Part shown: piece after piece, positions 45,101-53,780 of the stretch
How positions within the stretch are numbered: position 1 is the first letter of the stretch
Layout: each line of letters starts with the position of its first letter
DNA from: Opisthocomus hoazin
Taxonomy: Eukaryota; Chordata; Aves; Opisthocomiformes; Opisthocomidae
Direction: 5' to 3'
DNA: 64,000 nucleotides
Assembly (NCBI RefSeq): GCF_030867145.1
Contig: NC_134428.1
Span: 25,955,320-26,019,319 of the forward strand
Translations under genes and position numbers: made by a program
Notes under the pieces: generated by a model
Seen by the model: the letters and a program-made list of their open reading frames with translations, nothing else
What the model was told of the DNA's origin: nothing
The model's database searches: none

Positions 45101-47619
45101 TAGCCCATCCTGATTCTCTCCTGCAGTGGCACTTTGGAGAGGATGCTGGTGGACTGCAGGATGTACCACTCGGTCACCGCCTGCGCCGCGCTGGTGAAGT
45201 TCCGGTAGGTGCAGTTGTCGGAGCCCTGATGGCTGCACTGGGGACACAACGCAGGCAGGTGGGACCCCCATCCTGGCGGGACGTGTGCCGTGCCCCCTCC
45301 CCACGCGCTCGGCTCGATGCTGGCCCAGCTGCTCCCGGGGAACGGAGGAGGCGCGGCCAGATGGGAGCTGTGGTCACATCTGCATGTGCTTACAGTTGGG
45401 TCCCTCCCCAGGGAGGTTTCCCAGCTGGGCAGATTCTCCATCGGCCTCTCCCCCCATGGCAGAGCGGCCGCAGGCAGCTGGTGGGGAAGAGACGCCAATC
45501 TCCACGCCGCATCCCTGCTGAGGCACCCAGCGCTGCCCGTCCCTCCCCGGCTGCCTCCCGTGGGACCCCCCTCACCAGCTTCACTGCCAGCTTGTACTTC
45601 TTCTCCTCCGATGTCATGTTGGCTGGGGCAGGTGGAGTAGCCGTTTGGTTGTCCTCAGACGTTTGGTTGCCGTCAGCCGTTTGGTTGCCTGCAGAGGCTT
45701 GGCTGTCCTCAGCCGTTTGGTTGTCCTGAGCCGTTTGGCTGTCCTCAGATGTTTGGTTGCCTGCAGAGGCTTGGCTGTCCTCAGCTGTTCGGTTGCCCGC
45801 AGCCGTTTGGTTTGCCCCAGCAGCCTGGTTGCTCTCAAAGATGTCCAGGATGACGGGGTTGTCTTTGTCGTGCTCGTCGATGAGCACCAGGGGTATCTGG
45901 TGCCAGAGCTGCAGGTCGAGCGGTGGGGACGTGTTCTCGCTGCTGTTGCCCGGTGTGGGCTGCAGGATCCTCTCCAGCGCCGCTTCGATGAGCCTGTCCA
46001 GCTCTTTCAGCAGATGCTTCACCTCTGAGTACCTGCGGGACAAAGCGCAGTTACCGGGCCGTGTCGAGGCGGTGGGGACGTGCAGCAGCTCGTCTGCCGC
46101 TCCGCTGGCCTGGGGACCTCAGGCTGCTGCCCAAGGGTTTACTGGAGGACGGCGGGAGCCTCTGTGCAGAGCACGGAGCTCAGACACGGGCATCCCAGCA
46201 GCTGCGACCGGGCGGAAAACCAGCGGGAGGGTAAGCAGAGTGCTGCGGTGGTGACCCTGCCCGCGCAGAACCGATGTGGGTGCATTTCAGTAATTCACTG
46301 TAGTTTACACAAAACACCTCTAGCAAGCAAGGAGAGAAAACCACCCCGAAGTAATTCCTGTGTGTTGGCTGAGAGCATCTTGCCTTGGGCTACACTGTTG
46401 CACGGATACAAGTGTAAAGCAACAGAAATGAGTTACTGCTTTGAAATTACGATCGAGTTCTGTCACTGCAGCTCCCGGCCAGTGCTGCTGTTTAAGCAGC
46501 CCTTAATGGCCGGAGCGTAAGCGATAAGAGGTGCGTTCACGGCGAGGAAGGAGAACGAAGGGAATTGTGGCAAAAGATCAAGAGACTGCTTTTGTTTGCG
46601 ACAAGTGAGTTGACCTTTGAGTTTCCCCTGAGCCAGGGAAAGTTTTCAGGGAGGCAATAACCATCCTCAGGTTAGCTGGCACAGTGAGGAGGAACAGGCA
46701 GCCTCACAGGCACACGGACCCTGCTCTGGACCCGAGCTGTCTGCCTGCTCATAGTTCTCATTTCATAGAATCACAGAATCATAGAAAGTTTTGGGTCGGA
46801 AGGGACCCCCAGAGGTCATCTAGTCCAACCCCCCCGCAGCGAGCAGGGACACCGCTAACTAGATCAGGGTGCTCAGAGCCCTGTCCAACCTGGTCTTGAA
46901 TGTTTCCAGGGATGGGGCCTCCACTGCCTCTCTGGGCAACCCGTTCCAGTGTTTCATCACCCTCATTGTAAAGAATTTCTTCCTTCTATCCAGCCTAAAC
47001 CTACCCTGTTTTAGTTTAAAACCATCACCCCTCGTCCTGTCACTGCTGTCTCTGCTAAAAAGATTGTCCCCACCTTTCCTATGGGCTCCCTGTAAGTACT
47101 GAAAGGCTGCAGTCAGGTCTCCCTGCAGCCTTCTCTTCTCCAGGCTGAAATGGTTGGCTTTGGCGCTCCTTGGTGAGCCCAAGGCTCATTTCCATGGATG
47201 CTCCTCGCGCGATACCTGGGGCAGGAGCAGACCCGCAGTGCCTTATGCCAGCAGCGTAACTGAGGGTGCTAAAGCGCGGCGGGGTAAATTAGGCAAAGAA
47301 AAACTTACTTGAAAGGGCTGGCATTGCAGACCGTGACTGCTGGGAACTTCATGGTCTTAAAGCCAATGGAGAGCGATGACGTGACGTTGTAGGAGAGGTA
47401 GGTGTTGATGAGGATGCCCCACTGCCAGAAGACCAGAGACGCAAAGAGCAGCGTTAGGAAGAACCACATAAATTTCTTCTTGGGCCCCTCTTTGATGATG
47501 CGCTTCGGGCCGTGGGTGTTGGTGTTGTCGCAGTACCAGACCAGCAGCTCCTTGTAGGTGTAGCCAGGGCCCTTCTGCAGGCGGTGCAGCGCCCGGACGA
47601 AGTACTTCTTCAGGTTCAT
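35822..47619 (-). CDS. SCNN1B: SCNN1B, epithelial sodium channel beta subunit
   Basis: Beta subunit of the amiloride-sensitive ENaC channel, which brings Na+ across the apical membrane of kidney, gut and lung epithelia. Twelve coding exons on the minus strand: 47619-47309, 46032-45576, 45237-45044, 44180-44077, 43619-43456, 42999-42892, 39153-39036, 38404-38329, 38140-38083, 37807-37746, 36598-36523 and 36187-35822. They total 2094 bases, 697 residues; human is about 640. Phases and GT-AG sites all agree. Order: cytoplasmic N-terminus with the HG gating motif (His36-Gly37), TM1 about 51-71, large extracellular domain with Cys-rich thumb, TM2 from about 577 with the G-G-S filter (593-595), cytoplasmic tail with PY motif. 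The extra length comes mainly from the exon 3 repeat. Introns hold three CR1 fragments, one each in introns 2, 7 and 11, counting the predicted non-coding exon as exon 1. Confidence 0.96.
36713..36978 (-). mobile_element. CR1 LINE 3' fragment, minus orientation, SCNN1B intron 11
   Basis: It starts CGTCACAGAATCACAGAATG, then GTAGGGGTTGGAAGGGACCT, and ends near CCCCTTGTCC. It is in the same orientation as SCNN1B and lies between the exons at 37746 and 36598. It is nearly the same as the copies at 11938 and 53427. Confidence 0.93.
40858..41634 (+). mobile_element. CR1 LINE 3' fragment, about 780 bp, plus orientation
   Basis: The longest CR1 piece here. It covers the end of the reverse transcriptase reading frame and the 3' UTR, with CCTGAGGAGAAGGACTTGGG near the start, GGCTGGGAGAGCTGGGGCTG, GGTGATGGCTTTAGACTGAA and the tail CTTCCAACCCAACGCGTTCT before GTGATTCT. 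The reading frame is broken by deletions and stops. It lies antisense to SCNN1B in intron 7. Confidence 0.93.
45576..46032 (-). CDS. SCNN1B: SCNN1B exon 3, expanded extracellular finger exon
   Basis: Encodes residues 105-256, starting [14 protein letters not shown] and including the conserved [13 protein letters not shown]. From residue 178 it departs from the mammalian pattern: ten hexapeptide units, then [14 protein letters not shown], before rejoining at YKLAVKL. At 152 residues it is about 60 longer than the human exon by my recollection of that protein. The splice sites (cag|G at 46033/46032; CTG|gtgagg at 45576/45575) are sound and the frame is open throughout, so it looks like a functional coding expansion. 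Confidence 0.93.
45633..45812 (-). repeat. SCNN1B: 18-bp coding repeat, 10 units, SCNN1B exon 3
   Basis: Ten 18-base units encode the hexapeptide pattern [N/S]-[Q/R]-[T/A]-[A/S]-x-[D/G] (residues 178-237; the last unit is degenerate). Seven units begin with an N-x-T glycosylation sequon and three begin with Ser. A 72-base higher-order copy is visible: the stretch near 45688-45719 recurs near 45759-45790 with at most a few changes, pointing to recent duplication of four-unit blocks. Confidence 0.95.
46763..47170 (-). mobile_element. CR1 LINE 3' fragment, minus orientation, SCNN1B intron 2
   Basis: Inverted CR1 tail TCATAGAATCACAGAATCAT, then GGGTCGGAAGGGACCC and TAGTCCAACCCCCC. It extends about 400 bases to CAGGCTGAAATGGTTGGC. 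It belongs to a different subfamily from the three short copies: it keeps the TTTCTTCCTTCTATCCAGCC segment. Confidence 0.92.
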
Positions 47620-47627
47620 CCTGCTGT
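47309..47627 (-). CDS. SCNN1B: SCNN1B exon 2: start codon, N-terminus and TM1
   Basis: The acceptor ttgcag ends at 47628, so only 8 untranslated bases precede ATG 47619-47617 (A at -3). A non-coding first exon upstream is therefore required. The longer reading frame running up to 48000 is intronic. Residues 1-104 include [18 protein letters not shown], the gating HG pair (36-37), TM1 and the conserved [12 protein letters not shown]. Position 43 is Lys (AAA, 47493-47491), where mammals have Cys. Confidence 0.94.
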
Positions 47628-50600
47628 CTGCAAGTGGGAGGAAAGCCATCAGAACAGCTGGGTCGAGACGCAGGGCTTGCTTTACCCCAGGTGTACTCGT
47701 ACTGCCAGCAAAGCAGAACCGCAGCGGTTCTGTGATGGCACCACCGTGGGTTTGTAACCCAGCAGAAACCCAGGGCGGGGGTTCTGCAGGGTCACGCCAT
47801 GGCAGCGAGATGGCACGGAGCCCCTCGCCCCACGGGAGGGTGCGAGGAGGGGGCTGGTGCTTTGCCGTTCCTAAAGCGGCGAATGTTTCGCTGTGACCCT
47901 GCGGGGTCTTGCAGTTCGTAGCCAGGTAACTGCTTCGGAAGCTGGTGTTTGGTGTGCAAACCCGTACGTCTCTAACGGCGTCCAAAGCCTTTGCCACCAT
48001 CGGTGGACCAAGCAGTGCCCACGTGAGCTGGTTCCAGGTAGAACTCAGGCTAACAGTGTTTAGTATTCAAGCTAATACAGGGCTGAGGACAATTTTTCTT
48101 AAAAATAAAAAGCGTTAGAGTGCACGAGACTATCGGAGGGGGCTGGAGAAGAGGACCTGGAGCAGCAGCACCTTTCCCAGGACCAGGAATGCTGCTCAGC
48201 GCTGCTGCCCGCCAGAGGAACGACACCGGATTGGTTTTTTCCACCAGATTCCTTTGTCTTTCAGATACTATCGGTATGCTTCCACTGCTCATGTGAGGGA
48301 TGCTGCATATTTTACATTCATATTGTGAGTAAACAGAACACTTTGTGCTGCTATTTTAAGGTGAGAATTTGTGTTACTAAATCTTCATATCCTGAGGCAG
48401 GATTTCAAAACAAACCCAAGTCAGCTGCTTAGAACATTTTTCAGATTTAAAATGTAGGAGAATGGAATTAAAGATTAATGCTGTGTGCAATTCAGCATCC
48501 TAGAAGAACAATGCTGAAATAATACAGCGATGTTTCAGTAACGGCCAGTACTCAGCAATGCAGGAACTGGATGAACCCGAAGCCGCTTGCAGACCGACTG
48601 CCGGGGTGCCCGAGGGAGCGGAAGGGTGCGCGCAGGCCTCGTGGGGAGCGGGAGCAATGGCGTCCTTCTGACTGTTCCGAAAAAATAAAGGTAATACTGG
48701 TTCATTGATTTATTGGCCAGCTCTGCAACACCTCCCGAGCAGTATATACAGAGTTTGATGAAAGTATAAGCCCAATAGATTTTTATGATGTCTCACTCCA
48801 TGACGCAGAGACGATGTTTTCATTCCACACCCTATTACACGCGATGTTGGATGTAGGCTAACACCCCGAGGTCTCGATGGGAGAGTGCTTTGGGAAGGAG
48901 AAAGCCCAGCGGCTTCCTCCAGGATCTGAGGGCAGGCTCTGATCTCATCTGAGAGCATTTTATTCTCCAAGGAACACACGTCCTGGGACTCGGACCTCCC
49001 GGACCTCCCGACTTCCCAGACCCCAGCCCACCAGCGCATCGTTGGCTCCGGGACCTTGTGCCCCAGGGGTTCCCACCCACAGCTGCCTGCAGAAGGTTTG
49101 TTCACGGACGGAGCTTGCATTGCATCAGATGCTTGCTGGCTTTTGGGCAGGACTGAAATGAAAACAGGAGCAACGACCTTGGCCTCTGCTTAATTACGCG
49201 CGGCGGAAGGGACGATGTGGAACACGCGCGGCCGTTCTGCCCGAGCCTCCTGCTGCCGGGTGTGAACACAAACCCGTCCCGAGGCGCAGCCGCAAGACGC
49301 GTCTCTGCTTTATGAAACCGCATCGTCAAAATACAGAGGGACTAGCGGGGCAGACTAGTAAATATTTTCCGACTTTTGAGAATTCCAACAAAAGATTCAG
49401 ATTAGATTAAAATTTAAAAGACACCTACACCGCACCGGGCAAAACCCAGCCCGGCTGGACCTGCCCGGCCGCATGCCCTGCAGCCGCTGTTTGCTCTGCC
49501 GCTTGCAGACCGCGCCGGCCGAACGCGGCGCGTGGGCTCCTGCCGACAGGCTGCGGCGGCCACGGAGCGACCCCAGCTTGTCCTGCGGATCTGTGTGGGC
49601 TGCTCAGCACCTGGCATTGCTGGAAGAAGTTATTATTCCTTTTCATATTGTTGCCCGAGGCTGAATTTTACTTTGATTTTTTTGCCTGATGGCAATGTTG
49701 AGACACAGGGGCTCAGGAGCACACACAGAGTAAAAGCTCTACTTTCATAACTGAGTAAAGTTAAAGATACTGAACAGCTAATTCTGATGCTGCTTTATAT
49801 TTGTTCACAGTTTTGCGGAAGTCATCGATACACTTGTTCTCCACCTTGAGTTTATCTCCATTTGACCCCCTAACCTGAGAGCTGGCGGAGGCACGGTGTG
49901 CTTGCTGGTGACAGCAAGGGGAAGATGCTGCGCTAGGAAAGGAAGAGCAGCTCCAAATTCATTCTGAGCAAGGACTGGAGTGCTTCCAGCTCGCTTTATC
50001 TCTTCAGCTCACCAACCGTAAAACCACTGTGCTGAAGGGCAGCATTTTCACATTTTTGAGTTAGATCCAGGCAACACTGTGGAAAATAAGATTAAACTAG
50101 CTTTTAGATAGGTTTTCAATGGATTCAGAACGTTTTTTTCCCTGAGGTCGAAGCTATGGGACCTGTTCTTTGCAAGCGCTGCTCCATCCCGGGGCCCTGC
50201 AGGGCACCTGCCAGCGGGAGCACGGGGACGGGGATGGGGACGGCTGGGAGAGCATCCTCGGGCAGCCTCCCTCCCCGCCGCGCCGTGAAAACACACGGAG
50301 CCCGAAAGAGAAAAACCAAGTTAACACGGGTGTGCTGGCAATACAGCCAAGCAAAAAGAGTCACAGGTTTTGCAGGGGACATCCTAGCACGGCAGCAGAG
50401 TGACGGACTCAGGTTTGCTCTCCCTTTGGGCATGAGCTGTGCCTGTGAACAGGTCGTTTGATAAAAGAAGCACCATTAAGCAAAAGCTACGCTTGACCAT
50501 ACTTGCATGACTTTTTTCAATCTTTTTTCTCAATGTAACGGTTTTCTTCTTACCTTTATTTCCAGAATGTTTCCAGATAGACTTCTTGTTTCTTTCTCAC

Positions 50601-53029
50601 TGCTGAAATCCGCTCTGCGCAAGGTGCCTTGCCCGATGGGAAGCCAAAGCCCCTGCTACTGGGGGGCTCCTTGCCGCGGGCACAGGGGCTCAGTGCTCGG
50701 ATGCCGTAGCTGTCTGGAGGGGTTTGCTGCCGGTCTTGGTGCCAGCCTCGAGCCTGTCCTGCTCTCCCCCATCAGCGGGCTGTGCCTGGGGCAGAGGAGT
50801 GACAAATGAGGGACGACAAGACCGACCCTCCATCGGTGCACAGATAACCGTCACCCCTTCCCAAACCCCCCGGAGAAGGGGAGCGGAGCCTGCGGTGGGG
50901 CTGGAGCCGAGGTGGAGGAGGTCAGGGCTGGGGACTCAGGAGGTGCTTCCCCCGGTGGACACGCAGCCTGGGTCCTGCTGGCGAGCGGCACGCTGGGCAG
51001 CCTCGCGGTCACCAAAACCCGTCCCTCAGATCCCCCGTTACTCGCACAGCGCGTGAAGCTGGAGGGCCCGGACGCTTGGCAGCTCCCAGCTGCCGCTCAC
51101 TGGTTTTATTTCTTGCTTGGCTGCCCCACTGCCGAGGCCCTGGTCGGGGACGGGGAACACGCACCCGTTAGGCTCCCTCGCTCCTCTTTCTGCTTTGCAT
51201 TTTTATCGTCGCGCTGCTCCGTTTGCAGAGCCGGTCTCGAACGTGCGGCTAAGAACCGGCTGTGTCTCGGTTGCAGGTGGTTCCAGGGAACCACCGCCGC
51301 GTCCCTCGCTGCCCTGCTTTGCCCTGGGCTGCCCCTCGTCAGCACTCCGGTGTCATCTGAAGTGACATCTGAAGTGACATCTGAAGCCAGGAGCCGGCCC
51401 AGGGGACACGCGATCCCTGCGGTGCGCAGGGTCCCACGCGCCCCTCTCCTGGCAGGACCCCCATCCCCGTGATGGCCGAGGGCCTCCCAAAAGCCGCCTG
51501 CGCCTGGCTCTAACGTGGCTGGCTTTGGGCTGCGAAGGAGGTGTCCTCACCTTCCCCCACCGTGAGCCCAGCCCTGCCTAATCCCAGCATCATCCCCAGT
51601 GAAACTCCTCCACCTTACGCGTGAGATCAGACTCCCACGTTGCGAAATGTCTGTGTTGAATCTCCTCTGGGTTTTTCCTAGGGCAATTGCCACTTGAAGG
51701 AAATAAAGACACAAGCAAAACTCAGCAGACTCCTGGAAGCTCCAGGGTGGCACCTCGGCTGCAAAACCACTCCAGCACTGCCGGGCCTGATGCTGCACTT
51801 ACTCAGTACCTTCTCTGCTGGGACAGATGACAGTCATTCCGCTTTGATCACCGGCTGCTCATCTGCCGTCTTCTCCAGAGCCTGACCAAAAGACCCTGTT
51901 TTCCCAGAGAAGGCATTTATGCTACCTAGTGGGTTTTTCTCAAATTAGAGGAAACTTTTTTATTACATCACAAGTTTACAGGTTGGCAGCTGAAAACGTG
52001 GAGCTGTAAGGCGTCAGCGAGCAATGACAGCCCTGCACGAGCGCGGGGTCCCAGAGTGCCCAGCAGAAGCTTTGCCTCGCTGTTACGTGTGAGGCAAGAG
52101 CGGCCGCCCCGATCTGGGCAGGCGTCTCCGACGGGCACACGTACAGCCCTCGAAGAGTATTTACAGCCTGGAAATTCAGATAGTGTTTCCCTGACTCTCC
52201 GTTCCGCGTGTTAGGCGCTCCATCCCCTCTTCCCCCGCCTGCCTGACCCCGTGCTTCCCGTGCCGTCCCTGTCTCCCGGGAGGATGACAAGCCTTCCTCC
52301 TCACGTGCCACTAAGGTCACGTTGCTGGGAGTGAACTCTGCTGCTTGTGCAATGAACGCCGCGAATCCTGGAATGCGAGAGGGGCGAAGCCCTGACCCAG
52401 CCGATCTCCCGTTCGCGATCGGGCCGGTGTCCCGGAGAGGGAGCATCCTCTGCCGCCGCGGACAGCACGTTTCCCGCAGCGACGGAAACGGACAGCGAAA
52501 TACTCAGAGAGCTGCAGTCTGCTTCCACGCCTTCTATCAGGGAGATTAAAGACAACCCTGTGTAAACAGAGCCGAAAGAAGAACCTGCCAGCGCGCCGCA
52601 CACGGCCCGAACGCCTGACTGGCACGAAAACCCGCGCCGCCGTTGCGAAAGCGAGCGAGGATCGGACGAGTCCGGGTCCGTATCGGCGCGGAAAGGTTCC
52701 ACGACCCCACGGGAGATGGTCGCTCCATCTCCCCCCGCCCCGAAAATATGACTCCCTTGACTTTCCTCCCTCTTTAAAGCATATTATTGCTGTAAAGCCG
52801 CATCCCCTGCTGCAAGAAGCATGGGGGGGGAATGCAGTAATGGTTACAGGGTGATGTTTTATCTGACCCACGCAGGTCCAGCCCCACTCGCGCCGGTCCC
52901 GTCGGTCCAGAGGCGACGCCCGCGGGCATCCCTCCGCGTCGCCTCTGGACCGACGGGACCGGCCAGCCCCGACCCCTCCCCGCCTCCCCACGACCCCCCC
53001 GCCATCCCCGGTGTCCCCCCCCCCCGTAC
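47628..53029 (-). other. SCNN1B: SCNN1B intron 1 (predicted)
   Basis: The stretch between the exon 2 acceptor and the predicted exon 1 donor holds no recognisable exon. It includes an AT-rich block (48300-48560), a small 12-bp triplicate (TGACATCTGAAG, 51351-51386) and the 28-bp inverted repeat near its 5' end. Its upper limit depends on the exon 1 prediction being right. Confidence 0.45.
52892..52963. repeat. Perfect 28-bp inverted repeat with 16-base loop
   Basis: The left arm 52892-52919 (GCCGGTCCCGTCGGTCCAGA then GGCGACGC) is the exact reverse complement of 52936-52963. The spacer is CCGCGGGCATCCCTCC. It lies in a CpG island about 70 bases downstream, on the minus strand, of the predicted SCNN1B exon 1 donor. 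It could be a real cruciform or hairpin element or a fold-back assembly artefact. Confidence 0.9.
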
Positions 53030-53250
53030 CTGCCGCCCTCGCCACGCCGACCGCGCTCCCCGCCGAGAGCGGGACCGGCCCCGCCGCCGCGCCCGCCCCG
53101 CTCCCGCCCCATCCCGCCCCTTCGCATCTCCCGGCCGCGCGTCCCAACCCTCCCTCCCTGCGGGCTGGGCTCGCTCCCCGTTCGGCAGTGGCTCCTCCAA
53201 GGTTTTTCTGGGATTTCTTTCTCCCGGAAAGCTGGGGTTTTCTCCTAACG
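53030..53250 (-). promoter_or_regulatory. SCNN1B: Candidate SCNN1B promoter and non-coding exon 1 (CpG island)
   Basis: A CpG-dense block of about 300 bases spans 52880-53200. On the minus strand it offers a strong donor, GGCAG|gtacgg, with the exon ending at 53030. Such an exon would join the 8-base leader before the SCNN1B start. No TATA box is seen. The location is an inference from GC content, the donor, and the known non-coding exon 1 of mammalian SCNN1B. Confidence 0.35.
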
Positions 53251-53426
53251 CTGCTGCTGACCCTGCCCCCCCCTCTAACCAAGCCCACCGGACATGGGCA
53301 GCGTGGAGACAGCGGCACAAACCCGCTGCGCAAGGTGCCGAGGGCCTTCTGCCTCCGTCCCGCTGCTGAGAGATGAGCACCCGTCCTTTTTTTTCCCCCA
53401 AAAAAAATCAGAAGAAAAATCCCCTA

Positions 53427-53780
53427 TCAGAATCATAGAATCCCAGCATGGTGGGGTTGGCAGGGACCTCTGTGGGTCACCCAGCCCAACCCCCTGCCCA
53501 AGCAGGGTCACCCAGAGCAGGGGGCACAGCACCGCGGCCAGGCGGGGCTGGAATATCTCCAGAGAAGGAGACTCCACAGCCTCCCTGGGCAGCCTGGGCC
53601 AGGGCTCCGTCACCCTCAGAGGGAAGAAGTTCTTCCTCGGGTTCAGCTGGAGCTTCCTCGGCTTCAGTTTGTGCCCGTTGCCCCTTGTCCTGTCGCTGGG
53701 CACCACTGGAAAGAGTCTGGCCCCGTCCTCCTGACACCCACCCTGTAGATATTTATAAGCAGTTATAAGCTCCCCAGCAT
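53427..53780 (-). mobile_element. CR1 LINE 3' fragment, minus orientation, upstream of SCNN1B
   Basis: TCAGAATCATAGAATCCCAG, GGTGGGGTTGGCAGGGACCT and CACCCAGCCCAACCCC mark the inverted 3' end. It extends about 350 bases to TATAAGCTCCCCAGCATGG. It lies just beyond the predicted SCNN1B first exon and matches the 11938 and 36713 copies closely. Confidence 0.92.

Noticed and set aside
45645-46028. Plus-strand 127-codon Leu/Val/Arg-rich repeat protein
   Set aside because: It is the antisense shadow of the SCNN1B exon 3 repeat, whose minus-strand reading has clear ENaC flanks.
47620-48000. Upstream in-frame extension of SCNN1B
   Set aside because: A clear splice acceptor at 47628 lies between it and the conserved start; the extension has no ENaC similarity.
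52317-53333. 338-codon minus-strand frame in the SCNN1B upstream CpG island
   Set aside because: Low-complexity Arg/Gly product crossing the inverted repeat, overlapped by open frames on the other strand; no domain recognised.
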